Shown piece by piece: positions 48,274 through 60,589 of a DNA stretch of 64,000 bases. Origin of the DNA: Ehretia macrophylla. Lineage: Eukaryota; Streptophyta; Magnoliopsida; Boraginales; Ehretiaceae. Each line of letters opens with the position of its first letter. The first letter of the stretch is position 1. The position numbers and the translations under genes were made by a program. The stretch lies in assembly GCA_037974665.1 (NCBI GenBank), contig CM075767.1, positions 23,833,498-23,897,497 of the forward strand, written 5' to 3'. Under the pieces are notes generated by a model, which saw only the letters and a list, made by a program, of their open reading frames with translations, was not told the DNA's origin and did no database searches.

Positions 48274-48608
48274 GGGTATCTTTAATAGGAGCTCTAAAAT
48301 TAGAGACTTTTTAAAATTGGATAGTTTTAGAGCTACAAATACCCAAAAAGTAACACTATTCATTATAAAAGTATGTGGATCCACCACTTTTGACTTAAAA
48401 GATGTCAAAATAGAGACCTAATTTATATTTTTGTCATGAAATTTAGAGTCCAAAAATTAGATTAAATTTTTATTTTAGTATCTTTTAAACCAAAAGTGGT
48501 GGATTTACATACTTTTGTCATGAATAGTATTACTTTTTGGACATTTGGTGCTCTAAAACTACCCAATTTTAAAAAATTTCTAATTTAAAGCCCCTATTAA
48601 AAATACCC
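48274..48608. mobile_element. Foldback Tourist-type MITE, TSD TTA
   Basis: Almost a single hairpin. The left arm GGGTATCTTTAATAGGAGCT is matched, as reverse complement, by GGGTATTTTTAATAGGGGCT from the right, and pairing continues for about 130 bp per arm (through GGATAGTTTTAGAGC, AAAAAGTAACACTATTCAT and AAAAGTATGTGGATCCACCA). TTA flanks both sides (48271-48273, 48609-48611). No ORF. Confidence 0.85.
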
Positions 48609-48790
48609 TTATGTCATACTGTTACAGTAACCAACCCAATTGGATACTCCTTGTACATGGCATATTGTCTTACATGTGTTTTTACTATTTTTGTCTCACT
48701 TTAGACATACCGCTATGCATGTCTTGCTACTTTTGACTAAGATCTCTTAGGATCCTTTTTTCAACATTTTGTAATGTAAATACATTATTA

Positions 48791-49271
48791 AGGCTCCGTT
48801 TGTTTGCCGTAAAATATTGTTTCAGAAAATATTTTTTTAATTTTTTGATGTTTAATAATATCAAAAAATTAGTTATTAAAAAATATTTTTTAATAAAAAC
48901 TTGTGGCTACTTTTACTTAATTTTTTTGTGTTTGGTAACACCGAAAAATTGATCAATCTTAAAATATTTTTCAGTCAAATATTACGGTTATTACAAAATT
49001 TAGAAAAATATTTTCATGTTCTTTAAGAAAAGAAAATATTTTCCAAAACTGATCCACCCCTACACCCACCACCTCACCCCTACCCCTACCCCTACCCCTA
49101 CCCCCCACCCATCTCTCACCCTCACGGTTAACATATATATTATGTATATATATTTTTTTTATAAAATTTAATGTCGAAAAATATTTGTTATTGTATATAT
49201 AAATATTAAAAAATATTTTTCAATATTCTATTTTTTAAAAAAATATTTTTTACGGCAAACAAACGGAACCC
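48791..49271. mobile_element. MITE with GGCTCCGTTTGTTTGCCGTA ends
   Basis: The inverted ends GGCTCCGTTTGTTTGCCGTA and (reverse complement) GGGTTCCGTTTGTTTGCCGT are unmistakable. The interior is rich in AAAATATTTT and holds a CCCCTA array at about 49075-49106. The target duplication is unclear. It may share ancestry with the AT-rich island at 16745-17880, which has the same GAAAATATTTTC text. Confidence 0.65.
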
Positions 49272-49714
49272 AAAAAAATATTTTATTTTCTAAAAATATA
49301 TTTTTAACAAGTAAATTATTTTACGAAAAACTAACAGAAACTAAGTCAGTTGTAATAATCTTAGCCTAGGAGTGGTGAATTCACTATTCACTACTCTACT
49401 TAGGGGTTGTTCCAAGTCAATGAATAGATCATTTGTAGGACCATTATGGATAGACTGTTTTGTGAGTAAAATTAAGTTTGAATTTTTTATTTTAGTATTG
49501 TATCTCTTTAGATATTTTTTTTGAGTGGTGAACATTTATACAGCTCTATATCTCTAAAGTAGTGAGCTATTTTTATATCTTTAAAGTGGTGAGTTTCTCT
49601 TGGCTCAAATATTCTAAATTTCTCAATATAATTATTTCTTGTGCCTTTTTATTATTTTCTTCCCATAAATCCGGTACCAAAACCACATAATTTTTAACAC
49701 AAATTAAAAATATA
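49272..49714. other. Intergenic, no gene
   Basis: AT-rich, with local repeats of TCTTTA.A.TGGTGA around 49500-49590. Nothing recognisable as a gene. Confidence 0.4.
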
Positions 49715-49925
49715 TTTTGAAGAGTCAACTAGTCAAGTCTGCTTATGGTTGCTCAATCAGGAAGGTGGGTAGGAAACTCTTGGATGGAAATTCTAGCCCA
49801 TAATTACGTACTAGATATTCCAAATGGCCCCACTTATCTTTGCTAAGTCCTTCCCTCAATGCAAAGATTTCTAAGTCAATCTGCGTGTTGCGCAGATGAA
49901 ACTAGTAAATATATTGTCAATAAAC
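49715..49925 (+). promoter_or_regulatory. Upstream block of copy F with paired W-box cores
   Basis: TTGAAGAGTCAACTAGTCAA holds AGTCAA at 49723-49728 and 49731-49736, two TTGACT W-boxes on the minus strand 8 bp apart. A third W-box core lies near 49873 (TAAGTCAAT). The proximal leader GCAGATGAAACTAGTAAATA follows. Matches 2596-2772 closely. No start codon follows; the signal-peptide part of F has been lost. Confidence 0.55.
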
Positions 49926-50160
49926 AACCGTAAAGTTTACAAATGTGTTGTAGTTTAGTGGTTTGAATCATAATTCTCAACTGAATTGCCACAAAAAAAC
50001 CCTAAAGTTTGCGAAATTATATGATTTAATTCCGGTAAATTACAACTGCCTTAACTTAGCTTGTGATGACCCAAAAGAAAAAGACCAAATATATATATTT
50101 TTTAAAAATTTAACGAAGGTTTTTAAGCCAATATTACATCACTTAAAATATTAATTTTAA

Positions 50161-50221
50161 AAAATCGATTTTGAGATATCTCGCTTTTAAAGCAAGAATC
50201 ATACCACTAGACCAAATGACT
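50161..50221 (-). tRNA. tRNA-Pro-like pseudogene or SINE head
   Basis: The minus strand reads GTCATTTGGTCTAGTGGTAT, then GATTCTTGCTTTAAAAGCGAGATATC. This matches the 5' two-thirds of plant tRNA-Pro: A box TAGTGGTATGATTC and an anticodon stem CTTGC/GCGAG with a loop altered from the usual TGG anticodon. The T arm is decayed (AAAATCGATTTT in place of a GTTCGATTC B box). It is therefore a tRNA-derived relic or the head of a SINE, not a working tRNA. Confidence 0.6.
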
Positions 50222-50515
50222 AGTCTGTCCAAATAAATTTTTAGCGGCCTAAAATTATATTTTTGTAATAGTATTAGTTTTTCTAAAAATTTTATGAAAA
50301 AACTAACCAGTCTATCACTCGCAATGCATGTGCAAACAAAAAAGAAAAAAAAATAGGTACAATAGTCAAATAATAAATCCTCTCTTTATTTTTCCTTCTC
50401 AATCTTTTTTCTTTTCCGAGCACTAGTTCAATACCATTTACAATCTTTACCAGTATCACATTGTTCATTTTGATTGTTATGAGAAGTTCATGAATTTTTC
50501 AAATGCAAGATAAGG

Positions 50516-50640
<125 letters not shown>

Positions 50641-50930
50641 TTTTGTTTGATCAGCAACATAAAATTTCATTCCACTATCCAAAAAAAAAAGATTTGTACA
50701 AGTGTATCTTATACAAAAACTTACAGCAACAACCTTGAAACAAATTAAACTAACTCGTTAAGGTTCCATAATTTGATTAACTTCATAGTCCTTCAATTAT
50801 TGTAAATCTTTCGAGTTGACAGAATCTTCCATCGCACTTGATTCTTGATCCTCTGGATAAGTTGATCCTCATTTGAGAATTCATTTTTAAAAATTCTTGT
50901 CTTTCGCTCATTCCACAAGTTTTTATTTAG
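50641..50930 (-). mobile_element. LINE 3' fragment
   Basis: On the minus strand one frame reads KNLWNERKTRIFKNEFSNED and continues about 20 residues to a stop, the usual C-terminal WNERN.RIF region of plant L1 ORF2. About 190 bp of 3' UTR then leads into the (TA)n tract. It is 5'-truncated and inserted within the ectodomain of copy F. Confidence 0.6.
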
Positions 50931-52306
50931 ATGCTAACGACTTCAATAATTAATTTATATAGTTAGCAAATTTTATTTGGAATGGCATCTTTGCGTTGAT
51001 TGTTATGATTGTCACCAACAAAGGCGGCCAATAGACTGATGGTATTCACTTTCTATGACACTAAAATTATCATATTAGCAATTTGATTGTTTGCGTTTTG
51101 GTTTAATTTTTCAGCAGGAAGTCATAAATTCCGACTTATTCTTGGCATAGGTACCTCCCCATTTCATTGAAAAAATTGTTTAATTCCATATTCCTATATT
51201 TTACAATTTTTTTTTCTTTACAAAATGCAATTGCCTCAACTTGTGGAGTTGCAATACTCACAGTTATAGTCTTCTGCTTAAGAAGGAAGTATTCAATTTT
51301 CAATTTTAAAAGAGGCCAACACCAAAATATGGAACTCTTGTTAAAGAACTACGGGTCACTTGCTCCGAAGAGGTACCATTATTCTGATGTTAAGAAAATG
51401 ACAAGTTCTTTCAAGATTAGACTAGGTCAAGGAGGCTTCGATTCTGTATACAAACGAAAACTTTGTGATGGTAGTCTTGTTGCAGTGAAGGTTTTGAATA
51501 ACACAAACGGAAATGGAGAAGAATTTATTAATGAGGTTGCAAGCATTAGTAGGACTTCTCATGTTAACATTGTGAAGCTTCTTGGTTTCTGTTTTGAGGG
51601 CACCAAAAGAGCTCTAATCTATGAGTTCATGCCTAATGGATCCCTTGAGAAGTTCATCTATGAGAAAAAATCATTGATGGATCGCCAATTGGGATAACAA
51701 ACATTATACAAAATTGCAGTAGGCATTGCTCGAGGATTAGAGTATTTACATTGTCGTTGTAATACTCAAATTGTGCACTTTGACATAAAGCCGCATAACA
51801 TTCTTCTTGATGAACAGTTTTCTCCTAAAATTTCTGATTTTGGCCTTTCTAAGTTATCTACTCAGACAAATGTATCAATATTGGGTGCGCGAGGGACAAT
51901 TGGATATATTGCTCCAGAAGTTGTTTGCAGAAATGTCGGAGGGGTCTCTCATAAGTCAGATGTCTATAGCTATGGGATGATGATTCTTGAAATGGTTGGA
52001 GGAAGAAAGAATGTTGATGCTGGAGTCAATCGTACCAGTGAGATATACTATCCACATTGGATCTACAAACAACTTGAACTAAACGAAAAACTTGGATTTG
52101 ATGGAGTTTTAGATGAAGAAGAAAATGAGAAAGCACGCAATATGGTTATAGTGAGCTTGTGGTGCATACAAACAGATCCCTCAATTCGACCATCAATGAC
52201 TAAGGTGTTGGAAATGTTGGAAGGGAACTTGGAATCCTTACAAATTCCTCCCAAGCCCTATTTATATTCTCCCTCCCGATCACCAGTCGAATCGTCAAGT
52301 GTATAA

Positions 52307-53090
52307 ATAACTTAATATATATCAGTTGATATTTATTCCACTTTATTTCCTTAAAGGAATTCAACTTCACCTTATGGTTGTAGTAGTCTGGAACTTCAAA
52401 ATGTTGGATTGAAATTGTCCCCATGTGTTTACAATATTTGTTCATTGAAACCTGTTTCAGTTTAATCAGTAGTAAAAGACTTGTAATTTCTGAAAAGTTG
52501 CATGTACTCCTTCCATCAAATCAAGTCTATATTCGAATACTATGGTTGTTACAAACTAGAGAAAATCTATTAAATTAAATTTCTGGAGATAATCTCAAAA
52601 GCTCCCAAAAATACTGAACGAGGAGTACACTATCATTGTCTTCACTAGTACCAAGGATTTGTATATGTTACACCCCAAGTGCGCCCAAGGCCAATTGGTA
52701 ATGTGACATGCTGAAACCTAAGAAGGCTCTCTTCCTAAATTGTCAGGCACAAACCACGTAGTATATCAAATAAATCTACAAAATAAATTAAAACATCGAG
52801 AGTCACTAAAATCATAATATTCGTAACTTCTAAGCCCAAAACAAGGAATATTGTTTGGTGGACCTTGGAATTGTTCCTACGCTAAAACGACTCCTTTTAG
52901 GAATATTATGCAGTGCCCCTAAAACAAGCACTACATGGCTTAAGGCTCTTATCTTTTGCTCTCATGTGTCGTGGCTCCTTTGATTATTTAGTTAGAATAT
53001 TTTATTAATTATATCTAACCATAGTTATCATATTCAATTCTTGGGTAATAGAAAATAAATGCACTAATATTGTGTTGATGTAACAAAAAT
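52307..53090. other. 3' flank of copy F with a gypsy-LTR-like start
   Basis: The UTR of F is shared with D to about 52400. About 52545-52650 and 52840-52985 match 3690-3970. Between these, from about 52677, TGTTACACCCCAAGTGCGCC resembles the start of a gypsy-type LTR inserted into the old flank. No gene. Confidence 0.45.
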
Positions 53091-55077
53091 TTATTGATTA
53101 AGACCATGTCCCCACATATGGTCTTAGACCAGCCAAGAATTTCCCCAACCATCAGTAGGCACCTTCATGGTCCAAATGCATATACCTTTTATGTGATTAA
53201 TCCAAATTCAAGAACTTCAAATAGTATTTCTCAAAGGGTACATTATCCAGAAAATATTAAAAAAAGTAACTTTATTGATATCAGTGAGTCTCCTAACATG
53301 CACCTAAACCACCTTCCTCATAAGAAAGTTGGGGGAAAAGTGTAATAAAACTAAAGACAAAATAAAAAGACAATAAAAGTTTAAAGAAATATAATAAAGT
53401 AAGGGAGAAAAAGAAATTAGATTTGTATTATTTTTCTTTTTTATGTAACTTTAAAATGTATAGTGCCTTATTTATAGCCAAGATACAATAGAAGTTGCAT
53501 ATTGGTAGACTTTACATGGACTCAAAATACAAGCTTAGATAAATATTATCTCTGTGAGAGCTCGGATAATTATGAACCACAATCTGCATCAAGGATGAAT
53601 ATCCATCAATCTTGCCAATTGTATAACACCCATTTGGATATTCATCTCTTGAGAATATATCTCATTAAAACCTTATTATGGAAAACCCAGTGGGAAAAGA
53701 TCATAGTGAAGGAAAAATAGTATAATATTCTTCTATACGCGTATCAAACTGTCTCATTAAAAACCTTGATAGGAAAACGCAGTGGAACAAAACTTAGCAA
53801 AGGAAAAATAAGTATAGTGTGTATTTGTCTCCCCCTCATGTTAGCATATCAAGAATAATCTTCAAGTTGTCGCATGTCAATCCTGTGAGCTAGTTTCTCA
53901 AATGTCATGATAGGCAATCTCTTTCTGAACAAACTTGCTAAGCTATCACATGAGAATTTGGTGAACATCTATTTAGCCTTCTGTTAACAGTATGTGGAAG
54001 GAAAAGAACTTTAGGGTGACAAGCATGGTTCCATCACTTTTAGCATAGCCACCTTTACTTGAGGAATACATGCAACACCATTCCCTTATAAAGTACATAT
54101 ACATTGGCATGCTTTGAAGTGATGAAACAACAATTGACTTTGAATAGCCTCAATATGTAGAAATATCATCGTATGTGAATTATATCCTGTTTGTGATAAG
54201 TCAAAGAAGTACTCATCATTTATTAAACCAATCAACTTTGATCATGGGTGCCTTGAATATAATAATTTTGAAATTTTCTTCTATGAGGCAACTTCATATA
54301 AGGCCCTCTAATAAAAAAAGTGTATAGTGCTCACACCCTTGTGAGTAGGAGTTACCTCATAGAAGACTAACCCAATAATTTCATATAAATTGTTTCATAA
54401 TAATAACAAAATATATATTTAATACCTCCAAGGCCTCTCGTTTTGTGTAGAACTATTTCTTGCTTTAAAATAAGAGAGAATAGAGTTTAGGTACTTTTAG
54501 TTTAATAAGATATACCAATTGTATACAGACCAAAAAAAAAAAAAGATATACCAATCGTATTAAGGTAGATATTTTAAAACTATAAATTTCTTTTGTTATC
54601 TTCTTGAGAATAGAAAAATGCCCATTTAATGTCGAGGACCAAAGCATTGGGGCACTCAAAGTTGAGCTTTATTGCTTCAACACTTTTTCTTCATAAGTTG
54701 ATTGATGAACAATAATCCATCTAATAATTACTTGAACTTTCTGCTAAGACAAAATTTTGTTTTTGAAGAATCTTCCATATCAAGATTCACATAATATATC
54801 ACTACTTACGAGATCTTTTCAGGAGTTTCTCACATATTAAAATTGTTAACATATGTACCTAATAGAATAAATGTGTTAATTGAACAAAATACCATTTTCA
54901 CAAAAACAAAATCAAATATTGTCTATCTTCCCCAAACCCTCCACCACTACCCCGTCAGACCACCCACCCCCACCCCGTCAGCCATTTGTGTTGTTCCATT
55001 TGATCTACCAAATTATACATAATACTTTTTCGTATACAAATTATTCCTAACGGCGAAATAGCTGATACCATGGATGG
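53091..55077. other. Retroelement-like debris, no gene
   Basis: About 53620-53850 contains ATCTCATTAAAACCTTATTA, GGAAAACCCAGTGG and CTCCCCCTCATGTT phrases of a kind common in plant copia LTRs and their edges, but no ends were found. A C-rich patch at 54940-54990 (CCACCCCCACCCCGTCAGCC) resembles the core of the 43615-44331 element. No host gene. Confidence 0.35.
53099..53126. repeat. Short hairpin repeat, copy 1
   Basis: TAAGACCAT and ATGGTCTTA form a perfect 9-bp inverted repeat around a 10-nt GTCCCCACAT loop. The same 28-mer, with one loop change, recurs at 60380-60407 together with the flanking GACCAGCCAA.AATTT.CC text. Confidence 0.75.
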
Positions 55078-58000
55078 TGTCGAAATTACTGAACATTAGT
55101 GAAAAAGAAGATAACGAGCAAATGAGAAGAAGAAGATGATTTCTTGTGTGTATATTTGCAATGTTTACAATTGCCTTATATAGGCTGAATAAGGCTACTT
55201 TACATCATTATAATATACCATTGTACCTAACTAGCTGCATTAACACTTACCTAACTAGTTGCACTAGCATATACCTAACTATCCACTAACACCTCCTCAA
55301 ACTCAAGGAGGTATAAATGATACCAACTTGAGTTAGGAAATCTAGTCTTGAAGGCGAGATGGAGGATGTGCTTTAGTGAAGATATCAACAAGTTGATCAG
55401 CAGAGGGAATAAAACGAAGTTGTGTAGTGCCTTGCGTGACGTGCTAACGAATGAAGTGGTAGTCACATTCAATGTGACGGGTTCGCTCATGAAATACATC
55501 ATTGTGGGCTATTTGGATGGCACTCTGATTTTTACAATGGAGAGCAGTACTAGGAGGTTGCGATGCACCTAGATCACTGAATAACCATCGAAGCCAGATT
55601 ACTTCTTGGGTAGTATCTGCAAGTGCTTGATATTCTGCTTCAGTACTAGAACGAGCAATAACAGTTTGCTTTTTGCTCCGCCATGAAATGAGGGAATCAC
55701 CAAGTAGAAAGCAATACCCAGTAGTAGAACGACAATCTGTGGGAGCACCAGCCCAATCTGCATCTGAATAACCACAAAGAACTAGAGAGGAGCTGGCAGA
55801 GAAGAATAAACCATGAAATAGAGTGCCTTTGACATATCGGAGAATGCGAAGAACAGCTGCATAGTAAGAACAACAAGGCTCGGACATAAACTGACTCACT
55901 ATATGAACAGCATAAGAGATATCAGATCGAGTAACTGTAAGATAGATAAGACTACCAACAAACTGATGATAGAGGGAAGCATCACTGAGAGGTATTCTAT
56001 CCATAGGAGTGAGTTGTATGTTGGGATTAAGAGGGGTAAATACGGTTTTACTATCAGTAAATCCAGCACAAGCGAGAATATTAGAAGAATACTTGGCTTG
56101 AGAAAGGTAATAGCCATTTGTATGGGAAGAAACTTCAATGCCTAAAAGGTAGTTGAGAGTACCAAGATCTTTCATTTCAAAATGTTGGCCAAGAAACTGC
56201 TTGAGATTATAAATACCAATCAAATCATTGCCAGTAATAATCATGCCATCTACGTAAAGTAGTAACACAACAATACCAGAGGAAGAGTGACGAATAAAGA
56301 GAACATAATCATGGTTGCTTGAAGTAAAATTAAACTCCCCAATAACATAGCTGAATTTGGATAACCATGAACGAGGAGCTTGTTTAAGACTATAAAGTGC
56401 ACGACGAAGTTTACATACTTTGTGAGAAGGATGATCATACCCTGGAGGAGGCTTCATGAAGACTTCTTCATCAAGATTACCATTTAGAAAAGCATTTTTG
56501 ACATCCATTTGAAACAATTTCCATTGTCGTATTACAGCTACGGCAATAAGAGTTCAAACAGTAGTGAGACGAGCAACTGGTGCAAATGTTTTTTCATAGT
56601 TAATGCTATATTCTTGAGTGAACCCTTTTTTCACGAGACGAGCCTTGTACTGTTCTATAGATCCATCAAATTTTGTCTAGATCTTGTAAACCCATTTGCA
56701 TCCCATAGCATTCTTTCCTAGAGGAAGATCGACTAAGTCCCAAGTGTGTTTGTCTTCTAAGGCCTTTAGTTCATCTGCCATAGCTTGCTGCCAAAGAGGA
56801 TCACAACTTGCCTCTCGGGATGTTTGAGGCTCATGTTGTGAGAAAATAGTAGAAAAACAGTGATACTCAAAAATATGAGAGGGAATGGACCTTACTCGTG
56901 TAGAATGACGTATAGGTAAGTCAGTGAAAATTGAGGTAGAAGTGGACTCAGAGTGAGGTGTAAGACCACTGTCCGGAACTGATGACCCGGGAGAGGCCGT
57001 ATCAATTGTTGAGGAAGTACTTGGACTTATATTTGTACCTGTGTCACTATCATCATTAGGAAATAAAAGAAGAGAACAATTGGTGAAGAGTGGTGCAGAT
57101 TGAGTATGGGAAATGGAAAATGAGGAAATGGAAGCAAACATCTTATTTTCCCAGAAAATCACATGGTGAGAGATACGAAGTCATTTAGAGATAGGATCCC
57201 AACAACGATAATCCTTATGTTCAATGCCATAACCTAAAAAACAACACAATCAAGCTCGTGGTTCGAGTTTGGTACGTTCATGTGGAGGAAGTAGTACAAA
57301 ACATGTACATCCAAAGACTCGAAGATGCTCATAGATAGGTGGAGATCTATAAAGATGTTCATAGGGAAGGAGATTACCAATAGTAGGAGAGGGTAAATGA
57401 TTAATGGTATAAACAGCAGTGAGTGCAACTTCTCCCCAAAATTGTTCAAAACAAGAGGCAGAAATAAAGAATGTGCGAGTGATATCAAGAATATGTATGT
57501 GTTTACGCTCAGCACTCCCATTTTGTTGAGAGGTGTATGGACATAAGCGTTGATAAATAGTACCGTGTTGATGAAGAATGTCAAGGACACTAGACTCCTT
57601 GTATTCCATGGCATTATCAGTATGGAGGATTTTAATCCGTTGTGAAAATTGGGTAAAAATCATGGCAGTGTATTCAGAGTAGATGAGAGAAAAGTCAGAT
57701 CGAGCATGCATAAGATATATCCATGTAAATCTAGAATAATCATCTACAAAAATCACAAAGTATTTAGATCCTCCCATTGTAGGAGTAGGAGAAGGTCCCC
57801 AAATATTAGAGTAAATTAAATCAAAGTAGGTAGAAGATTTAGAATCACTTTTATTAAAGGATAAAACAGGTTGTTTGCCAAGTTGACGAGGGAGACAATC
57901 AAACTTTTCAATTGACACTTTTCCTAATGAACCTATAGAAACTAGAGGTTGGAGTTTTTCCAATGAGACATGTCCTAATCGAGAATGCCAGAGATAAAGT

Positions 58001-60212
58001 GAGGAAGGTGTTGACGAGGATATGACTGGAACAGCGGTGTGAATGTGTGATGGAAGATGTAGACTGATGAGTTTAAACAGTCTTCCAACCTTACGGCCTA
58101 TCCAAAGAATCTGTTTGGTATTGGGGTCCTGTACACAACAACCAGAATTAGAAAAAGTGACAACGAGACCAAGATCACATAATTGGCCAACAGAGATAAG
58201 GCTAAGAATAAGTTTAGGAACAAGATAAGTGTTTGGAAGTGATGCAGAAGAAGTAGAGATTATTCCTATATGACTGACATGCATAGAGTTTCCATCAGTT
58301 GTATAAATAGAGGGTTTATGGGAAATAGGCACTCTTTTGTTTGTCAAACTTGAAGAGTCAGTGGTCATATGATTTGAACAGGCAGAGTCAAAGTGCCAAG
58401 TAGACTTACCAGCCATGGAAGATAATGCAATGGAAGAAGAATGACTAGATTGAGCCAAAACCTACTTAAGAACTTCTTGAAGATCTATAAGTGACAAAGA
58501 TGAGGTCGATGGGTCAATAGTAGTATCAGTGGCAACAATTGAAAACCCATCTTCAGTAGTGACAACAGCAGAGTGTGAGGTGGACACTGGACGTGGACCC
58601 TTAGGAGTAGCACCTTTGGAATTATTTCCATGAGAATTCCTATTATGATTGCAATAACAATCACTTTGGAAGTGATTAGGTCTAGTTTTCTTGCAAAATG
58701 TGCAAGTCCTTGTGGGACAATTGATTAGTGTATGACCATATTTATGGCAATATTTGCAGTATTGTTAAGCAGATGGAAAAGAGACTTGGCCTTTCGGTGC
58801 ATGATTCGATGTCGCAAGTACCATATCAGGAGATCGATGCTTATTTCGAGACTGAAGTCGAGTTTCCTCTAAAAAAAAGTTCTTGAGCTGCTTGCTCTAG
58901 TGTTGGAAAAGGATTTTGATGAAGTAAGGAGGCACAAACAGGTTCAAAGTCATCGCGGAGGGCCATAAGAAAGTGAACAAGTCGACTTTTATCTCTCCAG
59001 ACAACAAATTGTTCTGCATCCTTAGTACATTTCCAAGTAGGTTCGGAGGATGTAAGTTGATCCTAGATAGTATACATCTGTGACAAGAAGTTGTTGATTG
59101 ATTGACCAATCTCTTGGTGCATGGAGTGAAGACTAATGGTAAGTTGATATTGATGAGCTCCATCTGCAGCAGTATACCTTTGTGCGAGAAAATCCCAAAC
59201 CTCTTTGTCCCTACAAAAACGTCCAAACTGAAGACTTATGGAGGTAATACAAGTATTGTGAAACCAAGTGATAATTTGATGGTTTTTGCTATCCCATTCT
59301 TCAAGTCGTTCAGCATACTTATCATCAGATTCGCCAATTATTTTCATAGGTTCTTAAGTATCCCCAATAAGTAATCTCCATAATTTACGACCTCGAAGAA
59401 AGCTAGTCATGGCGTGGGCCCAAGGTACGTAATTGGTTCCATCAAATATGATATTAATAGGTTGAGGAACATTTGAGTGGTCCATTTTGTAGACAAAACT
59501 GGTATTTAGAGTTGGAATTTTGAGAAACCGAATTGCAAAAATGAAATCAAGACGACAAAAAACCTTAGGAATGACCTTGTCAATTTTTTTTTGGCTGACG
59601 TGGCGGTTTGCTGATCTATGGTGACTAGACTGACAATTGGCCGACAGAAGTTGCTGACGTGGCAAATGATGTCAGCAAGGCCTTGTTTGGTGTGCTGAAA
59701 TGCTGAAAAAATATTCCGACAGTGCAATGTTCTTTCGACGAAAGGTGGAGGTGCGTCCGACGTCCAAATTTTACATTTTTGGTATCGTTAAAATCCTCTC
59801 GATGAGTAGAATGTTCTAGTAGGGTGAGTGTTACTGTTCATGATGTTTACAGTAGCAAATAGTGACGAACATTTGGTGGTGGTGTTGTTTGATCTGAATT
59901 GATATCAATGGTGAAAGCGATGCAAAATATAAGATATGTGAGTTTTGTATTGTGAGATGACAGTGGCATAAGCTACTAAAATGGTAGCTCTGATACCATG
60001 TCGAAATTACTGAACATTAGTGAAGAAGAAGATAACGAGCAAATGAGAAGAAAAAGATGATTTCTTGTGTGTATATTTGCAATGTTTACAACTGTCTTAT
60101 ATAGGCTGCGTAAGGCTACCTTATATCATTATAATATACCATTGTACCTAACTAGTTGCATTAACACTTACATAACTAGTTGCACTAACATATACCTAAC
60201 TATTCACTAACA
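55078..60212 (-). mobile_element. Ty1/copia element with two LTRs, TSD GATGG
   Basis: Two 214-bp LTRs (55078-55291 and 59999-60212), each TGTTAGTG...TTTCGACA on the element's strand, flanked by GATGG at 55073-55077 and 60213-60217. The initiator-Met-type primer site is at 59987-59998, and a purine-rich stretch lies next to the 3' LTR at 55292. Parts: gag (about 58.6-59.5 kb), protease and integrase (about 57.2-58.5 kb), reverse transcriptase (about 55.9-56.7 kb), RNase H (about 55.45-55.85 kb). The LTRs differ at about 12 of 214 sites (5.6%), which at usual plant rates means roughly 2-4 million years. The structure is full-length but coding is broken by several interruptions. Its proteins are close to those of the 24167-28741 element; the LTRs are not. 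Confidence 0.92.
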
Positions 60213-60589
60213 GATGGTAAGGGAGTTCTTCACCCCGATCGCAAATAGATATGTTGGTGAACACAACTATTTCATATGAATAAATCAGACTCAGATAATT
60301 AACAAAACTAACATCAGTCTTGGCAGGTTCTTTGCTTTAAGCACCATATAAAAATCCATATGCTCCAATTATGGTTGACTAAGACCATGCCCCCACATAT
60401 GGTCTTAGACCAGCCAAAAATTTTCCCTGATAGTTGTTGTTCTTGGAAAAAACTGTTCAACCTAAGAGCAACAACTAGAGATCTCATATCCCACACTATT
60501 GGTAATGATATAAACATTTTTTTGGCATGATATATAATTGGTATCCCAATGATACTTTATTCCCCATCATAACATTTGGATACTTTATC
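60213..60589. other. Spacer between copia element and LINE
   Basis: Contains the second hairpin repeat. One minus-strand frame (60314-60517) has no recognisable family; it could be a 5' part of a non-LTR element, but this is not supported. Confidence 0.35.
60380..60407. repeat. Short hairpin repeat, copy 2
   Basis: The same perfect 9-bp inverted repeat as at 53099-53126, about 170 bp beyond the right edge of the second copia element. The shared text extends 10-20 bp on both sides. Confidence 0.75.
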
